A stretch of DNA of 64,000 bases from positions 329,537-393,536 of the forward strand of contig NZ_LXVY01000004.1 in the NCBI RefSeq assembly GCF_001650735.1. The letters are read 5' to 3'. How positions within the stretch are numbered: position 1 is the stretch's first letter; every line of letters begins with the position of its first letter. The notes below the pieces were generated by a model that saw only the letters and a list, made by a program, of their open reading frames with translations, was not told the origin of the DNA and did not search any database. The position numbers and the translations under genes are program-made. The DNA is from Sphingomonas sp. TDK1. Its GTDB lineage: Bacteria > Pseudomonadota > Alphaproteobacteria > Sphingomonadales > Sphingomonadaceae. This document shows, piece after piece, positions 37,083 to 47,388 of the stretch.

Positions 37083-38984
37083 GTGAAGCTGGTCCGTACC
37101 GCCTGGAAGATACTCGTCGGAATCAAGGACCTGCTCGTCCTGGTTCTGCTCCTCCTGTTCTTTTCCGCGCTGTTTGCGGCGTTGTCGCATCGGCCGACTC
37201 CGGCAACGATTCGCGATGGCGCATTGGTGGTGGCGTTCAATGGCGCATTGGTGGAGCAGGAAAGCGAGGCGGATCCTTTCGCCGCGGTCAGCGGCACCCG
37301 CGCGGCGCGTCAGGTGAGCGCGCGCGAGGTGATCCGCGCGCTCGACGCTGCCAAGGGTGACACCCGCGTAAAGGCGGTCGTGCTCGATCTCGACAGCTTC
37401 CTGGGCGGCTATCCTGCTACCGTAAGCGAAGTCGCTGCCGCGGTCGGCCGCGTCCGTGCGACAGGCAAGCCGGTACTCGCCTATGCCACCGCCTATACCG
37501 ACAGCAGCTACCAGATCGCCGCCAATGCCAGCGAGATCTGGGTCCATCCGATGGGCGGATCGCTGTTCATGGGACCCGGCGGTCGCCAGCTTTATTACAA
37601 GGGACTGACCGAGAAGCTGGGCATCAACGTCCATGTATATAAGGTCGGCAAGTTCAAGTCGGCCGTGGAGCCCTATATTCGCGCGGACATGTCGCCCGAG
37701 GCGCGCGAGGCGAACACCGCGCTTTATGGCGGCCTGCTCGACCAGTGGCGCGAAGGCATCCAGAAGGCGCGGCCCAAGGCCCGCATTGCCGATTTCCTGA
37801 TGAAGCCCGACGTTGCGATCACCGCCGCCAAGGGCGATATCGCCGCCGCCAACCGCGCCTATGGCCTGGTCGACCAGCTTGGCGACCGGATCGCCTTTGG
37901 TCGCCACGTCGCCCAGCTGGTCGGTGCACCGAGCGGCGCACGCGCGGGCAATTTCAACGCAATCAAGCTCGCCGACTGGCTGCAGGCCAATCCGCTTCCG
38001 ACGAGCGGCGATGCAATCGGCGTGATCACCATCGCTGGCGAGATCGTCGACGGCAAGGGCGGCGCGGGCAGCGCGGGCGGCGATACCGTCAGCAAGCTCG
38101 TCCTCGACGGGCTTAAGGACGGCAAGCTCAAGGCGCTGGTCGTACGGGTCGATTCCCCGGGCGGCTCGGCCATGGCATCGGAGCAGATGCGGCAGGCGAT
38201 CCTGCAGGCCAAGGCGCAGAAGCTGCCAATCGTCGTGTCGATGGGCGGCCTTGCGGCGAGCGGCGGCTATTGGGTATCCACCGCCGGCGACGTGATCTTC
38301 GCCGAGCCGAACACGATCACAGGCTCGATCGGCATTTTCGGGATCATCCCGACCTTCGAAAACAGCCTCGCCAAGATCGGCGTGACCACCGACGGGGTGC
38401 AGAGCACGCCGCTGACCGGCCAGCCCAGCGTCTATGGTGGCACCAACGCCACCGTGGACACGATCCTGCAATCGGCGATCGAGGCCGGCTATGGCCGCTT
38501 CGTCGGCCTGGTCGCCGCGTCGCGCAAATTGACGCCGCAGCGGGTTGACGAGATCGGCCAGGGCCGCGTGTGGATCGGCGGTATCGCGCGGCAGATCGGC
38601 CTGGTCGATCGCTTCGGCGGACTGAACGATGCTGTCGCCGAGGCCGCGAAGCGCGCCGGGCTCGATCCCGCCAAGGTCCAGACCGTCTATCTCGCCAAGA
38701 AGCCCAGCGCCGCTGCCGCCGCGCTGGCGGCTGCGCTCGGCTCGTTCAGCAATGACGACGAGGACAACGGCAACTGGGCCGACGCCGCCGCCGGCGCCGA
38801 CACCTATGCCCGTATCGGCGAGGAACGCCGCGCGCTGCTCGCCCAGGCGCTGGGCGACGCCAAGCGGCTCAACGCCAGCGGTTCGGTGCAGGCGCGCTGC
38901 CTCGAATGTATGGCGCTGGGCGTACCGAGCGCGCAGCCGAGCGACCTTGCCCTTCTTCAAATTGCCATGGGAGCCATGAAATGA
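37083..38984 (+). CDS. sppA: signal peptide peptidase SppA, 67K type
   Basis: 633 residues with one N-terminal membrane helix ([18 protein letters not shown]) and two ClpP-like halves, as in E. coli protease IV. The catalytic lysine lies in [13 protein letters not shown] in the N-terminal half and the serine in [15 protein letters not shown] in the C-terminal half. It degrades cleaved signal peptides in the membrane. ATG 37083 is preceded by GAGGAG. It overlaps the acetyltransferase gene by ATGA. Confidence 0.95.
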   Translation: MKLVRTAWKILVGIKDLLVLVLLLLFFSALFAALSHRPTPATIRDGALVVAFNGALVEQESEADPFAAVSGTRAARQVSAREVIRALDAAKGDTRVKAVVLDLDSFLGGYPATVSEVAAAVGRVRATGKPVLAYATAYTDSSYQIAANASEIWVHPMGGSLFMGPGGRQLYYKGLTEKLGINVHVYKVGKFKSAVEPYIRADMSPEAREANTALYGGLLDQWREGIQKARPKARIADFLMKPDVAITAAKGDIAAANRAYGLVDQLGDRIAFGRHVAQLVGAPSGARAGNFNAIKLADWLQANPLPTSGDAIGVITIAGEIVDGKGGAGSAGGDTVSKLVLDGLKDGKLKALVVRVDSPGGSAMASEQMRQAILQAKAQKLPIVVSMGGLAASGGYWVSTAGDVIFAEPNTITGSIGIFGIIPTFENSLAKIGVTTDGVQSTPLTGQPSVYGGTNATVDTILQSAIEAGYGRFVGLVAASRKLTPQRVDEIGQGRVWIGGIARQIGLVDRFGGLNDAVAEAAKRAGLDPAKVQTVYLAKKPSAAAAALAAALGSFSNDDEDNGNWADAAAGADTYARIGEERRALLAQALGDAKRLNASGSVQARCLECMALGVPSAQPSDLALLQIAMGAMK

Positions 38985-39544
38985 TCGGCATTCGCGCCGC
39001 CACGCCGGACGACGCAGCCGCGATCGCCGCCATCTATGCGCCGAACGTTCTTACCGGGACGGCCTCGTTCGAGATCGAGCCGCCCGACGCCGCCGCGATG
39101 GCGACCCGGATGGCAGCTAGCGAAGGCTATTATCCCTGGCTCGTCGCGACCAATGGCGACGGCGTCGATGGCGGCGTGATCGGCTATGCCTACGCCAATC
39201 GCTTTCGCGATCGCCCGGCCTATCGCTACGTCGTCGAAAGCTCGATCTACATGGCCGATACCGCGCAGCGCCGCGGTGCCGGTCGGCTACTGTACGAGGC
39301 GCTCGTCGACACGCTGCGCGCGCAGGGCTTCGTCCACGCCTTCGGCATGATCACCCTGCCGAACGACAATTCGATCGCGCTGCACGAAGCGGTAGGCTTC
39401 CGCCGCACCGGCGTGTTTCGCGAGGCGGGATACAAGCACGGCCAGTGGATCGATGTCGGCATCTGGCAGTGCGAGCTGAACGAGCCGACCCGGCCACCCG
39501 AAGAGCCCAAGCCCTTCCACGAGCTGGGGGTCGTCCGAGCCTGA
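38981..39544 (+). CDS. GNAT family N-acetyltransferase
   Basis: 187 residues. GNAT fold: [40 protein letters not shown] (acetyl-CoA loop Q-R-R-G-A-G), NDNSIALHEAVGFRRTGVFR and EAGYKHGQWIDVGIWQ. The layout is that of phosphinothricin/methionine sulfone-type acetyltransferases; the true substrate is not known. Coupled to sppA through ATGA. A hairpin follows the stop codon. Confidence 0.87.
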   Translation: MIGIRAATPDDAAAIAAIYAPNVLTGTASFEIEPPDAAAMATRMAASEGYYPWLVATNGDGVDGGVIGYAYANRFRDRPAYRYVVESSIYMADTAQRRGAGRLLYEALVDTLRAQGFVHAFGMITLPNDNSIALHEAVGFRRTGVFREAGYKHGQWIDVGIWQCELNEPTRPPEEPKPFHELGVVRA

Positions 39545-39548
39545 AGTC

Positions 39549-39586
39549 GCAGGTGCCTGCCCGTCCCTGGATGAACAGGCACCTGC
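39549..39586 (+). terminator. hairpin after the acetyltransferase gene
   Basis: An 11-bp perfect inverted repeat GCAGGTGCCTG / CAGGCACCTGC (39549-39559, 39576-39586) with a 16-base loop, just after the stop. No T run, so weak as a rho-independent terminator. Confidence 0.4.
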
Positions 39587-39634
39587 CCCGCGGGACAGTT
39601 GACCCCGCGCGGCTATTCTTCGAGACCTCGCGCG

Positions 39635-40033
39635 ATGGAATCGACATCGCCGTACGCGGTAGACTTCGAGATAGAGGTCGAGCGTGCATCCCGCCTGATC
39701 TCCATCCGCCTCGCCGGGGTTCCTTCACCGGAGGACGTTGGCTGGATCGCCGAAGACGTCCGCGCTGCGATCCTCAGCCTCGGTCCGCATGCCGAGGGCC
39801 ATCGAACGCTCTATGACGCCCGCGGCGTGCACGTGCTGCCGCAGGCGACGGCTGATTTCGTGCTCAAGAATTTCGCGGATACGGCGAGAACGCAATGGGC
39901 ACGGCGCCTTGGTTTCGTCGCTTCCACCATGTTGACGCGACTGCAGATCCGCAGGATCGTAGAGGTGCGCCCGGGCGCGATGCTCTTCGACGATGTCGAG
40001 GCCGCCCGCGCCTGGCTGCTGAGCGAATATTGA
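39635..40033 (+). CDS. small STAS/SpoIIAA-like protein
   Basis: 132 residues from ATG 39635. The alternating beta/alpha pattern FEIEVERASRLISIRLAGVP, DVRAAILSLGPHAEGHRTLY, DARGVHVLPQATADFVLKNF and FDDVEAARAWLLSEY resembles SpoIIAA-like / STAS proteins. It is a likely cytoplasmic protein of unknown role. Convergent with fabI; a GC hairpin lies between. Confidence 0.6.
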   Translation: MESTSPYAVDFEIEVERASRLISIRLAGVPSPEDVGWIAEDVRAAILSLGPHAEGHRTLYDARGVHVLPQATADFVLKNFADTARTQWARRLGFVASTMLTRLQIRRIVEVRPGAMLFDDVEAARAWLLSEY

Positions 40034-40050
40034 ACGCCGCCCTGTCAGCG

Positions 40051-40071
40051 GGGGCGGCGCGCGGCCGCCCC
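40051..40071. terminator. hairpin between the STAS-like gene and fabI
   Basis: Perfect 8-bp stem GGGGCGGC / GCCGCCCC (40051-40058, 40064-40071) with a five-base loop in a convergent gap. No T run. Confidence 0.4.
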
Positions 40072-40079
40072 GAAAGGCT

Positions 40080-40883
40080 TCAGGCCAGCGCGATGTCCGG
40101 CGCGTCTTCAGCCTTCATGCCGATCACATTGTAGCCGGCATCGACATGGTGGATCTCGCCGGTGACGCCCGAGGCGAGGTCCGACACCAGATACAAGCCC
40201 GCGCCGCCGACATCCTCGATCGTGACGTTACGACGCAGCGGCGAGTTCAGCTGGTTCCACTTGAGGATGTAGTTGAAGTCGCCGATGCCGCGGGCCGCCA
40301 GCGTCTGGATCGGACCGGCCGAGATCGCATTCACGCGGATATTTTCCGGCCCCAGGTCCATCGCCAGATACTTGACCGAGGTTTCCAACGCCGACTTGGC
40401 GACACCCATCACGTTATAGTGCGGCACCACCTTCTCGGCGCCATAATAGCTGAGCGTCAGCAGGCTGCCGCCGTTCGGCATCATCCGCTGGGCGCGCTGC
40501 GCCACTGCGGTGAAGCTGTACACCGAGATGTTCATCGTCATCAGGAAATTGTCGAGCGTGGTGTCGTAATAATGGCCACGCAGCTGGCTCTTGTCGGAGA
40601 AACCGATCGCGTGGACCACGAAGTCGATCGTGGGCCAGCGCGCTGCGAGCGTCTCGAACGTGGCGTCGAGCGCGGCCATGTCCGCCACGTCGCAATCGAT
40701 GAGGAAATCGGAACCGACCTGCTCGGCCAGCGGCTTCACCCGCTTGAGCAGCGCATCACCCTGGTAGGAAAAGGCCAGCTCCGCGCCCTGGGCATGCAGA
40801 GCCTTGGCGATACCCCATGCCAGCGATTTGTCGTTGGCGAGGCCCATGATGAGCCCGCGCTTCCCTTGCATCAATCCGGTCAC
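40080..40883 (-). CDS. fabI: enoyl-[acyl-carrier-protein] reductase (NADH)
   Basis: 267 residues. It performs the last reduction in each round of fatty acid synthesis. SDR-like core: LMQGKRGLIMGLANDKSLAW, the Y-x6-K active site in YNVMGVAKSALETSVKYLAM and INAISAGPIQTLAARGIGDF. The start is a GTG at 40883 (Val-Thr-Gly-Leu-Met...), which overlaps the yihY stop by four bases; an internal ATG at 40871 is possible but would cut conserved residues. Confidence 0.95.
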   Translation of the reverse strand: MTGLMQGKRGLIMGLANDKSLAWGIAKALHAQGAELAFSYQGDALLKRVKPLAEQVGSDFLIDCDVADMAALDATFETLAARWPTIDFVVHAIGFSDKSQLRGHYYDTTLDNFLMTMNISVYSFTAVAQRAQRMMPNGGSLLTLSYYGAEKVVPHYNVMGVAKSALETSVKYLAMDLGPENIRVNAISAGPIQTLAARGIGDFNYILKWNQLNSPLRRNVTIEDVGGAGLYLVSDLASGVTGEIHHVDAGYNVIGMKAEDAPDIALA

Positions 40884-41848
40884 GTCTTCTGAATCTCCTG
40901 TGCTTGCTCCCCCTCTAGACCGGCTTCGGGCACTTCCGCCAGAGCGGCGTTGAGCTCCGCCCCTACGACGAGTCCGAGTCCCACCAGGAAAAAGAAGATC
41001 AGCGCGACCATCACGCCCGCCAGGCTGCCATAGGTGGCACCATAGCCGCCCAGCGTCGACAGCACCCAAGGCAGCCCGCCGGTGACGCTGAGCCACCACA
41101 GGGTGGTGCACAAGGCCCCCGGCCATTTGGGGCAGCCGCGCGAACGGTAGCGCGACGGGGTCAGCGCGAAGAACAGCACGTAGAGCGCGCCGAACAGGGC
41201 GAAGGCCGGCACCGCCTTACCCGCCGAGGCGAAGCGCTGCGCCTCGGTCGCCCAGGGGAGGATGCGATAGAGAAACTGCTCGATACCGGTCAGGATCACC
41301 TGGAAAGCGAAAGCGAGCATCACCATCAGCACTGCGGCGACGATCATCCCGATCGCGCCCAGCCGGTAGCGCCAGAACGGCTTGTCCGACGAGACGCCGT
41401 ACGCCTGCCGCACGATGCCGCGGATCGTCTCGATGAAGCCCGCGGTGGTCCAGAGCCCGACGAGCGCGCCGAACCAGAGAAGGCCCCCGGTGCTGCGGGC
41501 GTTCAGCACCTCGATCACCGGATCGCGCAGCAGCTTGGCGACGTCGGGCGGCACGGTCTGCAGGAACGCCTCCAGCGCATGCACGCCAGTGCCGGTGCGC
41601 CCGACCAGGCTCGCCAGCGCCGTTGCGACGATGAAGAAAGGGAACAGCGTGACGAGCGACAGATAGGCGAGGTTACCCGCGTAGGTGAAGCCGTCGTTGA
41701 ACGTGCCGATCGCGACTCGCTTGGTGATTTCGAACATCCGTTCGGTCACGCCGAGTTCGGCCAGCCGGCGCGGCACCTTTCCACCAATACCCAGCCGCCG
41801 CCCTTCGGGCGACTGGGGCGAGATCGAGGCGCGCGTCGGTTCGTCCAC
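40880..41848 (-). CDS. YihY/BrkB family membrane protein
   Basis: 322 residues with six hydrophobic segments. Signature stretches are DGFTYAGNLAYLSLVTLFPF, WFGALVGLWTTAGFIETIRG and YGSLAGVMVALIFFFLVGLG. BrkB/YihY proteins are inner-membrane proteins of unclear function; RNase BN was once wrongly assigned to them. GTG 41848 is six bases behind the dnaJ stop. It sits between dnaJ and fabI in one operon. Confidence 0.87.
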   Translation of the reverse strand: MDEPTRASISPQSPEGRRLGIGGKVPRRLAELGVTERMFEITKRVAIGTFNDGFTYAGNLAYLSLVTLFPFFIVATALASLVGRTGTGVHALEAFLQTVPPDVAKLLRDPVIEVLNARSTGGLLWFGALVGLWTTAGFIETIRGIVRQAYGVSSDKPFWRYRLGAIGMIVAAVLMVMLAFAFQVILTGIEQFLYRILPWATEAQRFASAGKAVPAFALFGALYVLFFALTPSRYRSRGCPKWPGALCTTLWWLSVTGGLPWVLSTLGGYGATYGSLAGVMVALIFFFLVGLGLVVGAELNAALAEVPEAGLEGEQAQEIQKT

Positions 41849-41854
41849 GCGGGG

Positions 41855-42793
41855 TCAGACGCCCATGCGTCCCCGCGGGTTCCCCTTGTTCTTCCATCCC
41901 TGCGCAAATTCGATGAGCGCATCATCGTCGACGGGCAGGTCGACCATCAGCGTCACAAACAAGTCGCCCCGCGCACCGCCGCGCTTGTGGAAGCCCCGGC
42001 CCTTGAGCCGCAGTACCTTGCCCGAGCTGGAACCCTTGGGCACGGTGAGCATCACCGGGCCGTCGGGCGTCGGTACACGGACCTGCGCGCCCAGCACCGC
42101 CTCGGCCAGCGTAACCGGCAGGTCGAGCTTGATGTCATCGCCATCGCGTACATAGAAACGGTGCGGCTGGATCTCGATCGTAACGATTGCGTCGCCCGCA
42201 CCGCCCGGGCCTTCCTCGCCCTTTCCGGCGAGGCGCATCTGGGTGCCTTCCTCGACGCCGGCGGGGAGCTTGAGGTCGATCGTCTTGCCGTTCTTGAGCG
42301 TGATCCGCTGCGGGGCGAGCGTCGCCGCATCCTCGAACGATACCGCCAGCCGATAGGCGATGTTGGCGCCCTTGGGCTGGGGACGCCTTCCGAAGCCACC
42401 GAAACCACCGCTGAAGCCCCCGCCCCCGCCGCGTTTGCCACCGCCGAACAGCCCTTCGAAAATGTCGCCGATATCCGCCTCGCCGCCGCCGAAATCGAAC
42501 TGGCCGCCGCCGGGGCGGAAGCCGCCGGCGCCGCCTCCGGCTCCCGCGCCGAAGCCGAACGGCGCGATCGGGTTACCGTCGCCGTCGATCTCGCCCCGAT
42601 CGAAGCGGGCGCGCTTGTCCTTGTCGGTCAGCAGGTCATAAGCCTGCGTGACCTGGCTGAACTTTTCCGAAGCCTTGGGATTGTCCTTGTTGCGATCGGG
42701 GTGCAGCTCCTTGGCGAGCTTGCGATAGGCCTTCTTGATCTCGTCTTCGCTCGCGCTACGCGCCACCCCGAGCGTTACGTATGGATCTGCCAC
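41855..42793 (-). CDS. DnaJ-class co-chaperone (CbpA-like, without zinc domain)
   Basis: 312 residues from GTG 42793 (the frame has no ATG nearby). J-domain at 1-70 with the HPD motif ([20 protein letters not shown]), then a long Gly/Phe-rich stretch (about 85-145), then the substrate-binding C-terminal domains ([40 protein letters not shown]). No CxxCxGxG zinc repeats, so it is the CbpA type. It stimulates DnaK ATPase. First of dnaJ-yihY-fabI. Confidence 0.9.
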   Translation of the reverse strand: MADPYVTLGVARSASEDEIKKAYRKLAKELHPDRNKDNPKASEKFSQVTQAYDLLTDKDKRARFDRGEIDGDGNPIAPFGFGAGAGGGAGGFRPGGGQFDFGGGEADIGDIFEGLFGGGKRGGGGGFSGGFGGFGRRPQPKGANIAYRLAVSFEDAATLAPQRITLKNGKTIDLKLPAGVEEGTQMRLAGKGEEGPGGAGDAIVTIEIQPHRFYVRDGDDIKLDLPVTLAEAVLGAQVRVPTPDGPVMLTVPKGSSSGKVLRLKGRGFHKRGGARGDLFVTLMVDLPVDDDALIEFAQGWKNKGNPRGRMGV

Positions 42794-42893
42794 CAAAATC
42801 CCCAATGCGTCCAATGCCAATCGCCCGCCCCTTACAGGACAGGTGTTAAAGCCCAAACATCGGCGTCCGGATCGTTTCGCGCAAGGGGCGCGA

Positions 42894-44273
42894 TCAGTCG
42901 AGCAGCGCCCGGGCGCCGCGCAGATCGGCGACGAAGTCCCGATAGGCCTGCGCCGCCACATCCGCGTCGGGGAGGCGGAGCAGATAGCTTGGATGCACGG
43001 TGACCCATCCGGTGCCGCCCTCGGGCAGCGCAAGCTTCTGGCCACGCAGCTTTGAGATGGTCGCCGCCTTGCCGGTGATCTGTCGGGCGGCGGTGGCGCC
43101 CAGTGCCACGATCAGCTTGGGACGGACCAGCGCACGTTCCTGCTCGTACCACCAACGGCAGGCGGTGATCTCGCCGGCATCCGGCTTGGCGTGGATGCGC
43201 CGCTTGCCGCGCGGCTCGAACTTGAAGTGCTTGACTGCATTGGTGACGTAGACACGCGCGCGATCGATCCCCGCCTCGTCGAGCGCGCGATCAAGCATCT
43301 GCCCGGCGGGGCCGACAAAGGCGCGGCCGGCGAGATCCTCCTGGTCGCCTGGCTGCTCGCCGACCAGCATCATGTCGGCGTCTAGCGGCCCTTCGCCGAA
43401 CACGGTCTGCGTCGCGGGCTTGTAGAGCGGGCATCGAGTGCACGCCGCCGCCTCGTCGCGCAGCGCTTCCCAGGCGCCCTCGACATTACCCCCGACCGAC
43501 GTGCGCGCCGTTTCCACCATCGCCGTCTCCCGCGCCCGGGCACCGGCCACGAGCTCCTTGACCAATGCAGTTTCGGGCATGTTTTTCCAATATTTGCGCG
43601 GCATCTCCTTCAGCATCGCGCCGGTCTTGAGGCGGGCGGGATTGAAGATGGAGGTGTAATAGGTCTTCCACACCGCCTCGACCGGATCGTCGGCGGGCGC
43701 ATCGCCCCGCGCGGCGGCGGGGCCTTCGCTGAGCGTGCCGCCGTCCCAGTGCAGCGAAACCTCCGGTGTGAGGATCGACCAGCGCATGCTGGCGAATCGC
43801 TCGACGAAGAAGCGGGCATTGGCGCGGACGATGTGGTGCTCGGGCTCGAACCAAGCGATGAAGCGCGGGCCGGCTTCGTCCACCAGTTCGCGGAAGCGGA
43901 CGAAGGCGCGCATTTTGTGAATGTCGCGGCGTACCGCCTTGGCCATCAGCTCGATCCGGCGGACCAGCGGATCGGCGCGGTCCTCGATCCGGTGCGGATC
44001 GGTGGCGAGAAGGGTGTAGAGCAACGAAAAGCGCTGCGGGTCCGAGTGAAGAATGACGGCCTGCGCCAGCTCCACGAATGCCTTGGGGACGCGCAGCTGC
44101 GTGCCCTTGGCGTGCGGCGGCGGGGAGGCTGCCTCGGCGGCGAACAGATCGCCGCCGCCCTCACCTACTCGCCACACCACCTCAGACGGTGCGACATGCG
44201 CCTGAGCCAGCGCTCGTGCCGCATCGCGCCAGCCCTCAAAGTCATCCTGGGCGGCAAGCGTTACGGCGCGCAA
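42894..44273 (-). CDS. udgX: UdgX-family uracil-DNA binding protein fused to a DUF4130 domain
   Basis: 459 residues. The first about 250 form a DUF4130 domain ([20 protein letters not shown] ... [20 protein letters not shown]). The rest is a family 4-type uracil-DNA glycosylase of the UdgX group: CTRCPLYKP, motif [20 protein letters not shown], the diagnostic R-loop [14 protein letters not shown] and VHPSYLLR. In mycobacterial UdgX the His of KRRIH bonds covalently to the site of the removed uracil. The start is TTG 44273, three bases behind the hemerythrin gene. Family members with this fusion are usually paired with the radical SAM protein found here at 44843-46090. Confidence 0.92.
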   Translation of the reverse strand: MRAVTLAAQDDFEGWRDAARALAQAHVAPSEVVWRVGEGGGDLFAAEAASPPPHAKGTQLRVPKAFVELAQAVILHSDPQRFSLLYTLLATDPHRIEDRADPLVRRIELMAKAVRRDIHKMRAFVRFRELVDEAGPRFIAWFEPEHHIVRANARFFVERFASMRWSILTPEVSLHWDGGTLSEGPAAARGDAPADDPVEAVWKTYYTSIFNPARLKTGAMLKEMPRKYWKNMPETALVKELVAGARARETAMVETARTSVGGNVEGAWEALRDEAAACTRCPLYKPATQTVFGEGPLDADMMLVGEQPGDQEDLAGRAFVGPAGQMLDRALDEAGIDRARVYVTNAVKHFKFEPRGKRRIHAKPDAGEITACRWWYEQERALVRPKLIVALGATAARQITGKAATISKLRGQKLALPEGGTGWVTVHPSYLLRLPDADVAAQAYRDFVADLRGARALLD

Positions 44274-44276
44274 CGC

Positions 44277-44762
44277 TTACTCGCGCTCGTCGCCCGGCGG
44301 ATGGGCTTCGGCGCGCTCCAGCTCCCTGGGCTTGCGCTTCTCGAAGATCTTGCCGAGGCGCTCTTCCTCTTCCGCCGAAAGCGCCTTTTCGGCGGTCGGG
44401 AACATCTCTTCCTCCTCCTCGTCGATATGGTGGAGGTAGCGGTCTTTCATTGCGCGAAATTTGGACAACCAGGCCGAGGAGGACATCTCGATATCCATCA
44501 GCTCGCCGAGCAGGTCGTCGACTTCCTTGTGCTCGGATACCGAATGCCGCGCATCCTCGCGCAGATCGGGGTTGGCGAGCATCGTGGCGTAAAGCGATTC
44601 CTCTTCTGCCGCGGCGTGCGACTGGAGCTCGAGGCGGAGCTGCTCGAACAGGTCGCGGCGCTCGGTGCTGTCGCCGGAGGTGACGTCAATCTTGGCGATC
44701 AGGTCGCGCTGGCGGTCGTGATCGGCGATGAGGTCGGCAAAGATGCGGGGTTGCTTAGCCAT
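44277..44762 (-). CDS. hemerythrin HHE cation-binding domain protein
   Basis: 161 residues from ATG 44762 with GGAG upstream. Four-helix iron-binding pattern: ADLIADHDRQRDLIAKI, SHAAAEEESLYATMLANPD, SVSEHKEVDDLLGELMDIE and RYLHHIDEEEEEMFP hold the expected His and Glu ligands. The C-terminal 40 residues are charged (EEERLGKIFEKRKPREL). Such proteins bind a di-iron centre and sense or scavenge O2, NO or iron. It is wedged between the radical SAM and UdgX genes, three bases from the latter. Confidence 0.87.
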   Translation of the reverse strand: MAKQPRIFADLIADHDRQRDLIAKIDVTSGDSTERRDLFEQLRLELQSHAAAEEESLYATMLANPDLREDARHSVSEHKEVDDLLGELMDIEMSSSAWLSKFRAMKDRYLHHIDEEEEEMFPTAEKALSAEEEERLGKIFEKRKPRELERAEAHPPGDERE

Positions 44763-44842
44763 TTGGGAGTCTCCCTGGTTTCCCAGTCCCAACCGGTGGC
44801 ACTGTCCTAGGTTGCTCCCGCGAGTCGTTCGCAGAGCGTAGA

Positions 44843-46090
44843 TCACGCGGCAAACAGCTCCAGTTGCACCTTCTTCGGCGCGATCCAGCCGCGCAGATCG
44901 GCCTTGTCGGTCAGCGCCACCGGGCGCCAGTCGGCGGTGACGATGAACGGGCGGATCTTGGCCAGCGACACGGTAAGTCGCGCGACATCCTCCAGCCGCA
45001 GCCGCCGCCATTTGCGCGCGGCAAGGATCGAAGCGACCGCCTTGGTCCCCAGCCCCGGCACGCGCAGCAGCGCCTCGCGCGGGGCGCGATTGAGGTCGAC
45101 GGGAAAGCGGTCGCGGAAGCGCAGCGCCCAGGCGAGCTTGGGATCGATGTCGAGCGGCAGCATGCCCGTTGCCGGGTCCACCGCCTGCGCGACCTCGTCG
45201 GGCCGATATTCGTAGAAGCGCATCAGCCAGTCCGACTGATAGAGCCGGTGCTCGCGCATCAGCGGCGGGCGCTGGAGCGGCAGCACCGTGCTGGCATCGG
45301 GAATCGGGCTGAACGCCGAATAATAGACGCGGCGCAGCCCGAAACGACCGTACAACCCGGCGGCGCGGTCGATGATGTCGCCGTCGGTCGCGGCATCGGC
45401 GCCGACGATCATCTGGGTCGACTGGCCCGCAGGCGCGAACTTGGGCGCCGAGCGATAGCGCTTGCGCGCATCCACCCCGTCCTCGATCGCACTGCGCATG
45501 CCCAACATCGCGCCTTCGATCTGCGGCGCGGACTTTTCCGGCGCGAGCCGCTTGAGCCCCGCAACCGTCGGCAGCTCGACATTGATCGACAGGCGATCGG
45601 CATGGAGCCCCGCCCGGTGGATCAGCGCCGGATCGGCATCGGGGATTGTCTTGAGGTGGATATAGCCGCGGAAATGATGGTCTTCGCGCAAGCTCCGCGC
45701 CACCTCTACCATCTGCTCCATCGTATAGTCGGACGAGCGGATGATGCCCGAGGAGAGGAACAACCCCTCGATATAGTTGCGTCGGTAGAAATTGAGCGTG
45801 AGCTCGACCACTTCGGCCGGCGTGAAGCGCGCCCGGCGAACGTTCGAACTCTTGCGGTTGATGCAGTAATGGCAGTCGAAGATACAGCTGTTGGTCAGCA
45901 AAATCTTGAGCAGGCTGATGCAACGGCCGTCCGGCGCATAGGCATGGCAGATGCCCATCCCTGTGGTCGAGCCCAGCCCCTTGCCGTCTTTCGACGTGCG
46001 CTTCGTCGTCCCCGAAGAGGCGCACGACGCATCATATTTCGCGGCATCGGCAAGGATCGCCAGCTTTGCACGGGTGTCGAGTTGCGCCAT
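44843..46090 (-). CDS. putative DNA modification/repair radical SAM protein
   Basis: 415 residues. The radical SAM cysteines lie in CIFDCHYCINRKSSNVRRA (about 73-80), with a conserved Gly/Thr-rich SSGTTKRTSKDGKGLGSTTG before them. A C-terminal helix-hairpin-helix (RAPREALLRVPGLGTKAVAS) suggests DNA binding. This is the family of radical SAM proteins that co-occur with UdgX-DUF4130 fusions and are described as linked to uracil-DNA glycosylase. Its substrate is not known. First gene of a rSAM-hemerythrin-UdgX operon. Confidence 0.92.
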   Translation of the reverse strand: MAQLDTRAKLAILADAAKYDASCASSGTTKRTSKDGKGLGSTTGMGICHAYAPDGRCISLLKILLTNSCIFDCHYCINRKSSNVRRARFTPAEVVELTLNFYRRNYIEGLFLSSGIIRSSDYTMEQMVEVARSLREDHHFRGYIHLKTIPDADPALIHRAGLHADRLSINVELPTVAGLKRLAPEKSAPQIEGAMLGMRSAIEDGVDARKRYRSAPKFAPAGQSTQMIVGADAATDGDIIDRAAGLYGRFGLRRVYYSAFSPIPDASTVLPLQRPPLMREHRLYQSDWLMRFYEYRPDEVAQAVDPATGMLPLDIDPKLAWALRFRDRFPVDLNRAPREALLRVPGLGTKAVASILAARKWRRLRLEDVARLTVSLAKIRPFIVTADWRPVALTDKADLRGWIAPKKVQLELFAA

Positions 46091-46178
46091 CCGTTCTTTC
46101 TATGTTCTCGAGCATCTGCTGTCCAGATGGACGCTCGGCCATCGGCCTTGTAGCAGCGCCCGGCGGAGGATTTTTCGG

Positions 46179-47384
46179 ATGACGGGGCGGATCGACGGTC
46201 GCGTGGTCGCGCTGACGCTTGGTATGGCAGGCACCTGCCTGCTCGGCTGGGCGTTCAAGGCGCATTGCATGGCGGAGGGATGGGTTGCCGCCATCCAATA
46301 CACCAGCGGCTGCTACAGCGATGCGGTTCCCTTCTGGGGTCAGCGCCATGTCGACCAAGGGCTGATCCCCTATTTCCAGACACCGATGGAATATCCGGTG
46401 CTCACCGGCCTGCAAATCTGGATAGAGGGGGCGGTGGTCCGCGGCCTGTTCGGCTCGGCCGCGAACGATGCCGCCTTCCTGAGCGCGGTGACGCTGGCCA
46501 ACGCCCTGCTGGCAGGCTTGATTCTCTGGATGTTCGCGCGCGCGGGCATGGATCGGGCGCGGCTGTGGCTTTGGGCCTGCGCGCCGCCACTGATCCTCTA
46601 TCTAGGCCATAATTGGGACCTAGGCGCGACGGCCTTCTGCGTGGCCGCGATGCTGGCAGCACGTCGGGAGCAGCTCGTGCTCGCCGCGATGCTGGCCGCG
46701 CTTGGTGCGGCAGCGAAGCTATTTCCGGCGCTGTTGCTGCCGCTGATCGGACTTGCCGCGCTGGCCGCACCGGATCGAAGCTGGCGCGCGCGGATCGGTA
46801 CCGCCGGGATGTGCACGCTGGTCGCAATCGCGGCCTGGGCAGCGGTAAACCTTCCGGTGGCGCTCGCCGCGCCGGAGAACTGGTCCGAATTCTACCGTTT
46901 CTCGCAAGCACGCGCCGGCACTGCCGGCTCGACCTGGGAGATTCTTTCCAATCAGGGATTCTGGGTTACCGGCATCCCCCAGCGCAACCTCTATGCCTCG
47001 CTCGCCTTTCTGATCGGCGCAGCCGGAATCATCGCCTTTGGATGGTGGCGGCATCGCGCACAGCTCTGGGTGCTGTTCACTCCGATCCTGGCCTGGTTTC
47101 TGCTGACCAACAAGGTCTGGTCGCCCCAGTTCGACCTGTGGCTCTACCCGCTGCTGGTAATGACGAGCCCACGCCGCACGCCGGTCGCGCTCTTCGTCAT
47201 TGGTGATATCGCCGCCTATTTCACGGAATTCTGGTGGTTTGCCGGCATGGCAAACACCTGGCCCTATGCCACGACCCATGACATCCTGCTCGCCGCGAGC
47301 GTACGCGGCATCGCGATGCTCTGGCTGATCGTCGACGCCGTGCGCCTGCCGGCGCCCGCCTGGATCGGACGCGCGCAGGACTGA
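46179..47384 (+). CDS. GT87-like (DUF2029) integral membrane glycosyltransferase
   Basis: 401 residues from ATG 46179, preceded by GGAGGA. About ten hydrophobic helices; a loop GQRHVDQGLIPYFQTPMEYP and VTGIPQRNLYASLAFLIG are typical of GT87/DUF2029 polyprenol-phosphate-mannose-dependent transferases, as is DLWLYPLLVM. It would add sugars outside the inner membrane. Substrate unknown. Divergent from the radical SAM gene and convergent with the small exported protein. Confidence 0.75.
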   Translation: MTGRIDGRVVALTLGMAGTCLLGWAFKAHCMAEGWVAAIQYTSGCYSDAVPFWGQRHVDQGLIPYFQTPMEYPVLTGLQIWIEGAVVRGLFGSAANDAAFLSAVTLANALLAGLILWMFARAGMDRARLWLWACAPPLILYLGHNWDLGATAFCVAAMLAARREQLVLAAMLAALGAAAKLFPALLLPLIGLAALAAPDRSWRARIGTAGMCTLVAIAAWAAVNLPVALAAPENWSEFYRFSQARAGTAGSTWEILSNQGFWVTGIPQRNLYASLAFLIGAAGIIAFGWWRHRAQLWVLFTPILAWFLLTNKVWSPQFDLWLYPLLVMTSPRRTPVALFVIGDIAAYFTEFWWFAGMANTWPYATTHDILLAASVRGIAMLWLIVDAVRLPAPAWIGRAQD

Positions 47385-47388
47385 AGCA

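Noticed and set aside
36969..38960. 663-codon minus-strand frame over sppA
   Set aside because: Antisense to SppA; it is rich in Arg, Gly, Ala and His and has no family resemblance.
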